From: Aplectana chamaeleonis
Taxonomy: Eukaryota > Nematoda > Chromadorea > Rhabditida > Cosmocercidae
Assembly (NCBI GenBank): GCA_029168955.1
Contig: JAPDOI010001950.1
Span: 1-64,000, forward strand
DNA length: 64,000 nt
Reading direction: 5' to 3'
The notes below the pieces were generated by a model. It was not told where the DNA came from and searched no databases. It saw nothing but the letters and a program-made list of their open reading frames with translations. Every line of letters begins with the position of its first letter. Position 1 is the stretch's first letter. The position numbers and the translations under genes are program-made. Below are positions 23,905 to 34,497 of this stretch, piece by piece.

Positions 23905-24436
23905 ATTTCTGAAAATTTAGCTTCCTGGCAAAAGTAGCGATTTGGTAATGGTCAAAAAGTGTTTCAAAAATGTTTCGAATTTATTTTAAAAAACGATTTG
24001 GCGTAAAATAGCATGGAGTAATAAAAAAGCTAGGAAATGAAGTGAAATAACCAAAAAATACGATTTGGTGATCGATCATTTCACAAGCTTCTCCGTTAAA
24101 CTTATCAAAACGAAATCAAGCACGCAATAGGAACATTAAGAAATTTTTGAAAGCTGTATCAAGGGAATCAGCATATGTCATGCTGGGTGAAGGCAACGCT
24201 CCGTTCCATATCGTGCTTGATTTCGTTTTGACAAGCTTAACGGAGAAGCTTGTGAAATGATCGACCACCTAACCGTATTTTTTGGTTATTTCACTTCATT
24301 TCCTAGCTTTTTTATTACCCCATGCTATTTTACGCCAAATCATTTTTTAAAATAATTTCAAAACATTTTTGAAACTTTTTTTTGACCATTACCAAATCGC
24401 TACTTTTGCCAGGAAGCTAAATTTTCAGAAATCGAC
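23905..24436. repeat. Foldback, about 225-bp arms, 85-bp loop
   Basis: The arms 23905-24124 and 24208-24436 are close reverse complements, including GCTTCCTGGCAAAAGTAGCG and CACAAGCTTCTCCGTTAA. No termini or target duplication could be fixed. Confidence 0.75.
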
Positions 24437-24791
24437 TTTTGAGAAAGGAAGAGTCGATCGCCAGGAATCGCTGTTTTGACCCATGACCTCACGATCAAAT
24501 GAATTTTATCTTCCTTCAGGTGATTTATGAGGAAGGAAATGTCAACTGGTATGTGTAAAAAAGATATTCTTCACGTAATCGTATAACATATTTCATCGAT
24601 TTCCCTTTACTTGTATTTAAACAGTTGTTGATCATTTACCAATACGATGGCTGATGGGAAATCGTGCCAGATGACTGACGGAGGTCCGGCCCCTTTTGAC
24701 GGAATTTGAGACATTCAATCTTATATATCTTCACAACAAAGCGTTTATGACCCATCAAACTCTCCCTATATTGTCGTACGGGCCTAATCAA
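24437..24791. other. Non-coding; one dispersed repeat
   Basis: 24440-24535 matches 57890-57990 (GAAAGGAAGAGTC-ATCGC and GACCCATGA blocks). Nothing else is recognised. Confidence 0.5.
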
Positions 24792-24844
24792 CTAATCAAA
24801 TTTGAAAAACAGTAAGTGGTTTTTTGCGCGTACGATCCCTTTAA
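24792..24844. repeat. Family F right terminus
   Basis: Ends TGCGCGTACGATCCCTTTAA, like the right end of the complete F copy at 48594. Its TTAA (24841-24844) is also the left TTAA of the adjacent family B element. No left end was found nearby. Confidence 0.6.
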
Positions 24845-25396
24845 AGGCAGTGGTCGCGCTCAAATATGCTTGTCGTCTTTTTATCTTTAAACCCTTTTCT
24901 GGGTCTCGAGTAGTAGGACCTATAAGAAAAATTCGCGGAAAAACCACAGTTTTGGGCCAAATTTGAAGCCTGAACTTTCTTGTCTTTTGATGGTGGACGA
25001 GCCCTCTCCACATCATCGGCATCGATGACCTCTTATATCAAGAACATCAGCTGGCTTGAAATTGAATTTCAATTAATGAACCTTCGAATTTATGTACTTA
25101 TCTAGTCAGGAACATTGACTGAAGTGATGCTTTCATTGTTGAACTGTTTTTATTCGTTAAATTTGCATTTGATTCGTCCTCTGAATGTCGATGATTTTTG
25201 ACTGCTCGGCGTGAGACTGCGATCTTTTTCGTCATCGCTGTGCACGTGTGCACGAACTGGTTTCTTTAGGCCCTAGAATTTCTAATTCTAGGCCGTTTTT
25301 CACCGCGCTACCTTCCTAGTTTTTCAGCTGTTTTCGATCTAAGCTGATTTTTGTAGTTTTTTCGATGACGTTTTTCATGGCGACCACTGCCTTTAA
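24841..25396 (-). mobile_element. Family B TTAA-type element
   Basis: Ends TTAAAGGCAGTGGTCGCG and GCGACCACTGCCTTTAA. Colinear with the copies at 1023 (reverse), 36988 and 50517, and of full length (about 555 bp). It contains a GATGGTGGACGAGC-TCTCCACATCATCGG-like palindromic region. Confidence 0.75.
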
Positions 25397-25397
25397 G

Positions 25398-25800
25398 GTA
25401 CATATCACGTTCAAATTGGAATAGGAGCGACCTACTTCTATTTCCAGCCTCCTGCCCAAAAATGAGCTTCCTAGCTCAATTTTAAGTGTACCCACAAGAT
25501 CGTGAACGCCAACTGAAAAAAAGGAGATTGACACCAAAATTGAGCGGTTTTTTTAAATTTCCTCAAAAACCAGCAAACCATTCCAAACCATTTTATGGAA
25601 CGAATACCAATTTTCGCGCTCTTTTAAATGCAATTTAGAGCTAATTTCAAGGTTCACTCCGAACTTAGATTTCAAGAAAAGCGGTTGCGCGCGTGACCAG
25701 TTCAAAACCAAAGCTGGTGCGCGCTTGACGCGAACCACAATTAAGCTTCGAAACAATAATTTTTCAGTGATTTTTTTCGCTGTCTTTCAACGAATCTGCT
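25398..25800 (-). repeat. Family D partial copy
   Basis: Reverse complement of 22900-23290 with moderate divergence. It directly abuts the family B element. Confidence 0.55.
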
Positions 25801-25919
25801 ATGAAGGGCACTGAGCTCCCATCATACATGGAAAGCTTGAAAACATAGTCTATCGTTAATGGTGCCTTTAAATTCAATTTCATGGTGCTCAACTACTAAA
25901 ATGGTGATAAGTAGGTTAG

Positions 25920-26792
25920 GTCGAGCAAAAGGAAGATAAGAGGGTAAATAGAACTGCAGCTACACGTGATGGAGTTGAAATATCACTTTTACATGAAGGG
26001 GAGACTGAAAACTTAAAAGATGTGGGCTAGATTCATTTGTTCATTTTGAAGAAGAATATTTTTTCCATGAGGCTTGTCCGGAAACGACAGAGGAAACTGC
26101 TCGGAAACTAAATAGAAAATAAGGAAATTGGTGGGTACTAAACTGTTCACAACACGCTCTTCAGCCTTTTAGTTGCCTTATTCTCCAATCTTCCAGTACT
26201 ATTTCGATATTCGAGAGGTAGTAAGGCACCCACTTTGCACCCACATGAGAATTCCATTCAAGGGCATGTTTTACGAGACGGAACACATCCGTAAAAACCC
26301 TAAAGTAATTGACTAATACACATTTGTAAGTTTTTTCTGTTCAGGAAACATGATATTTTTGGAAAACCTTTCCTCAAGCTGAACCTAGACAATGATTCTG
26401 CACTACCATTTTTTCTGAAATGTTCTAGTGAGTTCTGGGAGCATACACACAATGGCGCTCTTTTGAATTGCGACCCCTCCAACCTTCCTTACACCTACTG
26501 TATACATGTAAATGAGTGGTGTGCTGAGCAGTATAACAGTGAGCGCTTTCAGGATTTTTATTGGATGACCTGAAAATGGGGCAGCACGAACTCGCGCGCA
26601 CCGCTGACGAAATGATAGCAAACCCAACAGAGTAAGAATTTCGGTTATACGTTACTTTTTGTGATCACATAGTCATATTTACTTTCAGGTGCTGGCTAAA
26701 AATGGGAAGGAGCGATGAGCAAAGGACAGCCGAGCTGCGCAGCAGGAAAACAATACGAGCCAAGTGGAAGGTGGCGTTGCGCTACTCTGTGG
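25920..26792 (+). CDS. Unidentified host gene segment, five exons
   Basis: Exons I infer: 25920-26134, 26197-26290, 26345-26507, 26553-26631 and 26689-26792, separated by introns of 62, 54, 45 and 57 nt. Each intron is GT...AG and most end in a C/TTTCAG- or TTCCAG-type acceptor. Codon phases agree across all junctions once three single-base losses are allowed: at a G run (26024-26026), an A run (26116-26119) and a T run (26555-26559). The product is hydrophilic. Segments include FEEEYFFHEACPETTEETAR, GKPFLKLNLDNDSALPFF and, in the last exon, a basic stretch RSRKTIRAKWKVAL. I recognise no family. Exon 2 is also open in a second frame, so its reading is less certain. Upstream and downstream exons are not seen; a family D copy follows at 26826. 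Confidence 0.5.
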
Positions 26793-26825
26793 GTAAGGCG
26801 CTGTGAGTGATCTATATAATTAATT

Positions 26826-27160
26826 TTCTGAAATTGTGGTGAGCGCGAAGCGCTCACCAGATTAGGCTTTGATTCGCCATCGCGCAACTCCCTGGTCTCA
26901 GTATCAGGGTCTAGAGTAAACGCAGGAAGACCGTTCTTTCTGCTTCTTAATATACTTTAAAAAGCTGAATAAATGTTCAAAAAATGGTCCGAAACGGATA
27001 CCTGGTGTCCGAGAAGTCCGAGAAAAATTGTCAAAACCATGTGAATTTGGTCGAAACAGTTTTAATCCTATTTTTTCAGTCGGCGTACACGATCTTGTTG
27101 GGACACTTATCGTTGAGCTAGAAAGCTCATTCTTGGCGAGAAACTTGGTTATTATTACAC
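26826..27160 (+). repeat. Family D partial copy
   Basis: Contains GAGCGCGAAGCGCTC (a short hairpin) and GGCGTACACGATCTTGTTGG-like sequence, colinear with 22940-23230. It probably lies in an intron of the preceding gene. Confidence 0.5.
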
Positions 27161-27386
27161 CTAGCTGCTGTCAAATTTTGAATTTGGTAGCTCAGTTTTT
27201 GCGGAACCTCGAAATTGAGGGTCAAGAAAGACAAACACACGTAAACATGTTATTATAAACCATCCGACATTTATTCATTCGTAAAAATAAACTAATGAAA
27301 TAAACACCGTTACTGATAGGCTGAACGCTCGCTGAAACGGACAACGCTTCAATCAATACGGCGGGATCTCGGAAATACTTTTTGGA

Positions 27387-27650
27387 ACGCCGCACGGTGT
27401 GACTCAGAAGTGCGCCACAGAACGCCGTAAATAGTGCGCGGGACCCCAGCGGGAGTGCGCCAGACGCCGTAGAACGTGTGTGGGACGCAAATAAGAGTGC
27501 GTCGGACGCCGTAAAAAGTGTGCGGGACCCAAATGGGGGTGTGCAGAACGCCACAGAAAGTGTGCGGGACCCAAGTGGAACTGCGCCAGGCACCGTATAA
27601 AATGTGCGGTACCCAAGTGGAAGTGCGCAGGACGCCGTAGAAATTGTAAG
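27387..27650. repeat. 42-bp minisatellite, about six copies
   Basis: ACGCCGTA or a close variant starts at 27422, 27464, 27506, 27548, 27590 and 27632, an exact 42-base period. Each unit also carries TGTGCGGGACCCAAGTGG-like sequence. On the minus strand the array stays open (27222-27767) and would encode a 14-residue repeat with LGSRTLFTA-like units. I see no other evidence of a gene. Confidence 0.85.
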
Positions 27651-28719
27651 AATATTTTTGTTTTGGGTAAAGAAATTACTTTTAGGAACGATGTAAGGCA
27701 TTCCAGGGGCAATGCGAGAAGCCAGCTTGTGCCGAAACCGGTATGCGTTCCGAAATTGTGAATTCATCTAAATTTCCATTTTCGGCAATCAAATGATTTT
27801 TGCAGAAAAGGAAAACGATGCCGGCACTTGCCTCTAACGCGTTACTTAGAAAAGTATAATTCCCGACTCAGTGTGAGTTTGATCTCGTGTAAGTGTTGTT
27901 ATGTCTGTACAATTGTGAGCTTAAGATACTTTGAATAGTTTTTTTTTGCACTATAGCATATCTGAACTTTTTCCGCTCTCCCAGCATTACATCACAAATC
28001 GGAATATCGAATATTCTCAAAAAATTGATGGTGTTGAAGGCTAAGAGCCCTAAAGAGTTCTGATATATTTTTGGAATTCTAGAGAAAAACTTCAGTGTGC
28101 TGTCTTGAAGAAGAAGAAGTTCTGTAAATAGGCTGCGTGTTCCTGTGAGACCATGGGGTGTTATTTTTTTGTGTTCCGTGTAAGTCTCTGCTGACAGATT
28201 TCAGTGCTTTTTCAGTCTATTGGACTTTGGGGAATTATCAGGTTTTTATTATGTATTGTTTTTTTTTCTGGCAGGCACAAAAATAGATCTGTTTGTGAAA
28301 TCTGGGTTCCTGCGATTCGTTGTTTTCATGTTTTGTTATGAATATCTTTTGGTAAATGTTGTTGATTGATTACTTCTCACGGTAGAGAGGAGATGGGGGT
28401 GGAAGAACGTGATGGGAAAACTGTATAGATGAGCTGAAACGATACGAAAGCGTGGATAAATTATATTGGACAAGTGGTGGCCAAAAACGATCAATAATTC
28501 CTCGAATAAGGCGAACTGGAAACATATCAAAGCAGCGGGAAGGACGCGATTGGAAAGAGCAGACGCTGGTGGGAAGCAGCACAACGAAAGAGAGTCCAGC
28601 ACTACAGTACGAAGAGAAATAAGTGGTTTGGTTGATGAAAGAGAAAGGGGGAAAGCTCTGGAAATGCTAGCGTACCATTTAGGTACTAAACATAGTTATT
28701 AGGTACTCATACACTGGAG
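27651..28719. other. No gene recognised
   Basis: AT-rich with T runs. A short open frame at 28466-28702 has no recognised family. Confidence 0.45.
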
Positions 28720-29560
28720 GGGGCTAGCGCAGCTCTTCAGGGGGGCAACCCTCCGGGCACCGGCGCTTGCCCCCCCCCCCCAATCGGGGGGCTACCGCCG
28801 GAGTGACAATTTGACTCGATCGGAGCCCCCCGTCACTGCCCTGAAGCCCCCCTGTGACTGACCTGAAGCCCCCCTGTGACTGCCTTGAAGCCCCCTGTGA
28901 CTGCCTTGAAGCCCCCTGTCACTGCCTTGAAGCCCCCCCATCACTGCCCCGGGGCCATGACGTCACGGCTCCGGAGCAGTGACGTCACCCTCCCGGGAAG
29001 CGTCTCCGCTTTTCTCCAAAAATATCCCTTTCTGACAGTGACTCGAACTCGCCGTCCAGGGCCGGCCCTGTTGGGCCGAATGCGGCTCTTCATAAGGTGA
29101 GGCGCCTTTTATACCGGTCGAGCACGTGACTATGCCTTCTCTGGCCTCTACTGTCGTAAACTACCTTCTACGACTTTTTCCCATCCTTTCCCTCTCTTCC
29201 TCTCGTGGGGGCAAGCGCCGGAGGGGAGCAGGGGCCTCCTGAAGCCCCCTTTGGGGGAGGCCTGCGCTGTCGCTCCCCCAAGTCGAAAACGGGCTCTATT
29301 GTGCGGCGCTTGCCCCCCCCCCCGCAGAGTGTGAGTAGCTGAGGCGGAGCGATCCGAATCGTGGAATTGCAGACTGATGACGTCACAGCCTCTGCATTCT
29401 CCCCCACGTCAGGCAAACCCTGCATTTCTCCCCCACGTCGGGCAAACTTTTTTCCCCCACGTCGGGCAACTACGCCGACGTGGAGGGAGAAAGGAAGGGT
29501 CCGACCCGACAGAAATCTGGGGTCGGGCCCCGTTCAGGCTGGGGTCGGACCCGTCAATTA
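28720..29560. repeat. GC-rich island with short tandem repeats
   Basis: 28840-28945 holds about five copies of a 24-25-bp unit with GACTGCCTTGAAGCCCCC. 29398-29470 holds three CCCCCACGTCGGGCAA-type units. Runs of 11-12 C flank GGCGCTTGCCCC at 28765 and 29305. The end (29530-29560) shares GGCTGGGGTCGGACCCGT with both arms of the giant inverted repeat at 11755 and 13420, so a common element contributes to both. Confidence 0.6.
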
Positions 29561-29597
29561 TCTGAGTAATGGTCGTCAAAGTGGTGCCGACCAATAG

Positions 29598-30393
29598 CTA
29601 CAACACCCGCGCTAAGATTTGTAAAAACGGGAAGCATTTGCCAAACTTGGCAAGAAAGCGTCCGATGCATGTAACATTTTTTAACGAATACGTTTTTGGA
29701 TTCTGAAAACGCTGTCATATCCACAGCTCGAATCCCTACATAACAATGTGCCTCGTGGACCGAAGTTCCCTGAAATAGCTTTGTTTTTGAGTAAAATTGT
29801 TTTTGCGGTCGTTTCACAAAAACGCCGCGCGCGGCAAAGTGCGGCGAAACTTTGAGTAGTAATTGTACGAGTAATAGAATAGCAATCTCTAAGTTTTCTT
29901 CGTAAGTTGGATGAAAGTGGGGCTATCTCGAGATTTGTGAAGAATGAATCTTCGAAAGCCTCCACTTATCGGTCTGGGGCTTTCGCAACGAAAGTCCGAC
30001 TTTTCAGGAAGCCTCCGAGAGTGTTCAGTGAAGGATTTCGGAAACTCATTCTGCACAGGTCCTGAGATAGCCCCAATCTCATCCATTTCACGAAGAAAAC
30101 ATAGAGATTGCTTTTCTAATACTCGTACAATTACTACTCAAAGTTTCGCCGCACTTTGCCGCGCGCGACGTTTTTGTAAAACGACCGCAAAAACAATTTT
30201 ACTTAAAATCAGAGCTATTTTAAGGGACCTCGGTCCACAAGGCACCTTATTATGTAAGAATTCGAGCTGTGAATATGATAGCGTTTTCAGCATCCAAAAA
30301 CGTCTTTGTTCAAAAAAGTTATATGCATCGGACGCTTTTTTGCCAAGTTTGGCAAATGCTCCCCGTTTTCACAAAACTTAGCGCGGGTATTGT
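29598..30393. repeat. Foldback, about 345-bp arms, 100-bp loop
   Basis: The arms 29598-29950 and 30055-30393 are close reverse complements; both carry TTTGCCAAACTTGGCAA-like and GCGGCGAAACTTTGAGTAG sequence. The outer ends read TACAACACCCGCGC and its complement. No coding function. Confidence 0.75.
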
Positions 30394-30439
30394 ATGCTTA
30401 GGCTTTCCCTCCGATTCGTCCGCCTTCTTCATTGTTTGG

Positions 30440-30697
30440 CACCTCGAGACAACCAGCCGAATTTTTTTTCTCTCGCGGGTGATGGCGGGGTGTCCGTAGA
30501 GACGCACTCAAGCACCCTAGTCGAAGGCAAACTTTCGATTTATTCCCTTATTTTTGATGGAAGAAGCGCAAGAGACGTTAAAAATGGTAAGTTACCTCTC
30601 GGCACATCCAGCGCAAATACACCTAAAGTTTTTTCTATGGAAACTTGCAGAAATTACCCGAACCAAAAAAAACGAAGGAAACAGAAAAAAGCCATAA
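30440..30697 (+). CDS. Possible last two exons of an unidentified gene
   Basis: An open stretch ends at a strong donor (AATG before GTAAGT at 30587). A 64-nt intron ends TTGCAG at 30650. The following exon continues in phase for 15 codons and stops at TAA (30695-30697). That TAA is also the left target duplication of the next MITE. The product piece includes LVEGKLSIYSLIFDG. There is no family match, and the upstream sequence is a foldback, so it may be chance. Confidence 0.25.
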
Positions 30698-31033
30698 CCC
30701 AGGGGCCGTATGCAAGAACGCGCCGGATGGGGCAAGGGCAGTGCAGTCAGGGCCTTTGAAGATCGCCGTTGCTCACAAGACGGGACACGTCTATCGTGGT
30801 TGGTCACAAGTCAAGACACGTATGTCGTGCCCCAGCAGCCTTTCTCGCTGCCCCCAGCCGATCCTATCTCCTAGCTGGGGCGGCTAGGGCACAGCGATGG
30901 GGCACGACACACGTGTCTTGACTTGTGGCGAACCACGATAGACGTGTCCTATCTTGTGAGCCACGGCGATCTTCAAAGACGCCGACTGCACTGCCCCTAC
31001 CCCAACCGGCGCCTTCTTGCATACGGCCCCAGG
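30698..31033. mobile_element. TWA-type MITE, TAA duplication
   Basis: Terminal inverted repeats of about 140 bp start CCCAGGGGCCGTATGC and end GCATACGGCCCCAGG. TAA occurs at 30695-30697 and 31034-31036. It is almost entirely stem, with a loop of about 60 bp. Confidence 0.8.
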
Positions 31034-31036
31034 TAA

Positions 31037-31582
31037 AATTTATCAGCTTTTTCCCTATCGATTGCTATGGTACGCTTTGTAAAAATACACAACCGCACCA
31101 CCGCTCTTTTCCGTTGCCGTGGGCTGTACATTTCCTGTAAACATCTTCGCCTCATAAAACTTCGTCAGAGTAAAGCTGGCTCGGAGTGCAGTTGAGTGAT
31201 CCAACAGACGGTTGAATTGGTCGCCTTGCTAACTGTTGGCTGTTTGTTTTTATTCCTATGTTCTCACTTACTTCTCTTACTGCTGATTTAGCTATGTTCA
31301 CATTCTTGTAATGAATTCGCTGGTATCCCATACTGTGTTTCTATAGTTTTCTTCTTCCTTCTTTGCTGTTCACATGAGTCACTGGTTATGCTGATAATTT
31401 ATTTGTTTTACTTCAAGTTGAAGCCCAACGTATCAACAGATAAATAGATGGATAAATAAAAGAAGTAATATGCCAATAGAACACTGGTGAGGAGTTCTTC
31501 ACTAAATCGCACAAGAACTGCATCAAGACGTTTTCTCACCTCTTGATGAGCATTTCCCTCTAATTGCAAGCGTTCCCCGAGC
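31037..31582. other. No gene recognised
   Basis: The end near 31435 carries short GATAAATA-type repeats such as close some non-LTR retrotransposons, but no coding remnant precedes it. Confidence 0.4.
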
Positions 31583-31584
31583 TA

Positions 31585-31776
31585 CTGTCGTTCTCTGGGC
31601 CAAGTTCCGGTCCGCATTTGCGGACTACGGCTATTGCATAATGCGACACGTGAGAATCGTGCTGGGACCACTTGGTCCCGGCACGATTTACCTTTCTCGC
31701 AGCACGATTATCACGTGTCGCATGATGCAGCAGCCGTAGCCCGCAATCGCGGACCGGAATTTGACTCGGAGAACGG
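31585..31776. mobile_element. TA-flanked MITE, short relative of the one at 4188
   Basis: Ends CTGTCGTTCTCTGGGCCAAG and GACTCGGAGAACGG, flanked by TA. The middle is a hairpin of CACGTG-ATCGTGCTG type. Confidence 0.65.
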
Positions 31777-31778
31777 TA

Positions 31779-32927
31779 GTATGTACGATTCGAGCGGCTT
31801 CTCCATAATCCATGCATTTGTTCCATGGTATCCCAGAGCGGGACAGCGAAATTTTAATGTCAGCATCCATCATTCGGGTAATGAGCGTTCACCTCTTCTT
31901 ATATTGATTGTGTGCGCACACGCAACCTCTATGAGGAGCCGGATCTATATATACCCTTTTGGGAGGACAGTAGTGTTATGTGAAGACGTTCGCGATCCGA
32001 ATTTGAAGACGTCTGCAATCTTGTGCCCGGCAAGCTCGAGTTAGCGACGCCTTCAAAATGGCGTCAGGGCGAAATGCGCCCTTTTGATGATTCTCAAAAC
32101 GCTACAACACAATAGCCTGGAAACTGTCCTGTTGAGGTTACTTGAGGTGCTTAATATGCACCTGAGGCCCGCTTTTCGGTTTACGATAGATTAGTGTGGG
32201 TCACGGTGAGTATACGGTAGTTTGGCGAAAATCTCATATGTAGCTGAGAACTTCTCCCTAGGGGTTGATCGGGAATCTAAAATTTAATTTGAGGCCTATT
32301 CATCGAATTTCAAAGAACTCATTCAGTTTACGACAGCTCAATACCATAATATTCATCATAACCTAGAGTATGCTTCAGATTATCGAGGAACGGACCCCAA
32401 ATTAGTGGTCAGGGTCCCGAATAACCCCCACAAAAAAGTTCACAGATATGTATAACCCAAAAAAAGTTTCTAGACACCCCAAAAACTGACTTCTCATTTG
32501 TTTGAAAAAATCCTTCGCATGTAGCTCGGTTGAGAAAGCTGTTTTGCAGCTACAAACTTGGATTTGAAAAGGCATGACAAGTATAACAACTAGTATATAT
32601 TTCGTTACAAACGGTTAGATCGACCACTTGCACTTCCCTTGTGAGCCGAGTGGGAGAAGAAACATTAATGTTTTTTTATGGAAATTACGACAAATTCTAA
32701 GAGTGAGTCGGTTGTGCGGTGAATGGGGATTTACCGAGAAGATACGGGTATATCCAGTTAATACTGAACGCGCAAGCCTAGAGGAAAGCATAAAATCACA
32801 TACATTTCTTAATGAGAAGAGATGTAAAGGTGATTAGAGAGTGTAAACGCACGCTTGGGTGGGACAGAGAGGGAGATTTTTCCTTTCGGCTGTCGACACG
32901 TAACCCACGCAGACGGTAAAAGTCTCA
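31779..32927. other. No gene recognised; part of repeat G
   Basis: 32150-32300 resembles the tract at 38990-39200 and 60470-61070 (TACGATAGATTA and TACGGTAGTTTGGCG blocks). Confidence 0.45.
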
Positions 32928-33201
32928 AGGGGTGTGCAGAGTTGAAGTCTCGGCGTTGCTCGCAGCGACGATTAGAGCTGGGGGATGCAATATCGATTAC
33001 ATTCGGCGACAAGAGCGACCGACGTGGCGTGAAGGGCAACCGGGGGGCACCGCAGAGTGTGTTGACGCCGCGACGGCTCTACGCCACTGCCTGCGAGCGG
33101 CAACCGACGCGGCGACGATAATGTTGGGAAACATTTTTGTCGCCGCGTCAAGGCTGACGACCGGCGACCTGTCGCCGGTCGGTGCAACTCTGCAGACCCC
33201 T
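32928..33201. mobile_element. TWA-type MITE, 274 bp, copy 1
   Basis: Ends AGGGGTGTGCAGAGTTG and CAACTCTGCAGACCCCT. It is the same length as, and colinear with, the copy at 60612. TAA follows on the right. The left flank TCA is a decayed duplication. Confidence 0.8.
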
Positions 33202-33204
33202 TAA

Positions 33205-33672
33205 GGCCCGGATCATACTACCGTCGCGGCGATGCATGAGAAAAGGCAGTATCGATCAATCGCGGCGATATTGCGCTTCTGAGGGAATCGATTGTTTTGA
33301 CGAGCAGAACAGCATATCGTTGAGTGAAATGGGATGATGTAAACATTCAAGATCGGTTGAAATCTACGTTTCCATTCACATCTACAAAATATTGAGCAAA
33401 TATGCATATCGCCGCGATGACATCGGAGCCGCTCTCCATTGGGCAACTATGCAATAAAATCGCGGCGATATTCATATTTGCTGAAAATTTCTGCATTGTG
33501 GTTGAAAACGCCGGTGCCAACCATTCTCGCATGAATATCTCATCCCATTTAACCCCACGAACTGCCTTTGTGCTAATCAAAACAATCGATTTCCTCTAAA
33601 GGCCAATATCGCCGCGATTGATCGATACCGCTGTTTTTAATGCATCGCCGCGACGGAAGTATGATCCCGGCC
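33205..33672. mobile_element. TWA-type MITE, 468 bp
   Basis: Terminal inverted repeats of about 95 bp start GGCCCGGATCATACTACC and contain repeated CGCGGCGAT blocks. TAA occurs at 33202-33204 and 33673-33675. An inner inverted pair (about 33395-33490) repeats the same CGCGGCGATAT core. It shares its left TAA with the pre-existing neighbour. Confidence 0.8.
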
Positions 33673-33739
33673 TAATACTTGACGAAATCGGTCGGCGGAG
33701 TCAAGTGGGAGGCGGTAGTCGATGTCGTATTCTAATCAC

Positions 33740-33747
33740 TGTGAGAG
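33740..33747. repeat. hAT target-site duplication, left
   Basis: TGTGAGAG, identical to 35988-35995. Confidence 0.85.
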
Positions 33748-34497
33748 CAGGGCTGGGCACGCGTCCCGGTTAACCTTAGGGGGGTGCATATTGGACGTTG
33801 CAGAGAGGGCAAAGGGGGGTGCCTAAACCGAACACCAAAAAAAGAACGAAGTGCATGTTCTGTCGAATATCAGGAAAAAATACACACTATTCTTCTGAGT
33901 TGCCATATCTGCTTCTCCGCTTTTTGAGGCGAACACTTGAAGAATTCAAATTATAGATAGAGATGCAGGTTGTGTTCGCAATAATTCATGGTTGCTGTCG
34001 AAGTTTGTTTTGATGAAGGAATAAACACCCTTCTGTTATCTTGTAGCAAGTAAGGACTTGTTGCTTTGGTTCAACGTTCACTGATTACGCGGGTGGCTAC
34101 CGATTGGAGGCAAAGATACAAAGACAGCGCCCAGGAAAGCTATCGTTCAAATTAAAAAAAAATTTGCTAAATGATGTATAGCCTACGGCGCTCATTTTGA
34201 GCCGGTCGATGCAAGGCTTATCGGGCTTATCATGTCAAAATCTCCTTATCACTGTTACATGTATTTTGCCATGACCAACCGCTCCGCTGCTCACTCCGTC
34301 CAGACTCATCCGAGCAGGCTAGGCTTTATTTCGACAGTTTGAAAGTACAGATAGCACAGTCAGAATCACAACCAGTCAATAGATTTTAATTCATGAGAAT
34401 GTGACTTATGAAGAGAGCCAACTTTAAAGACTGCAAGTTCCTATGAAAGAAGCGAATGACCGTGTCATCCTCATTGAGAAGTACCCTGTACATAAAA

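Noticed and set aside
26197..26304. Alternative exon 2 frame with a donor at 26305
   Set aside because: The frame is open, but its phase does not fit the following exon. The donor at 26291 fits both neighbours.
27222..27767. 181-codon minus-strand frame as a repeat protein gene
   Set aside because: Its openness is explained by the stop-free 42-bp unit, and no start, splice or homology evidence supports it.
28840..28945. CRISPR-like array
   Set aside because: Repeats are directly abutting 24-25-bp units with no unique spacers, in a eukaryotic context.
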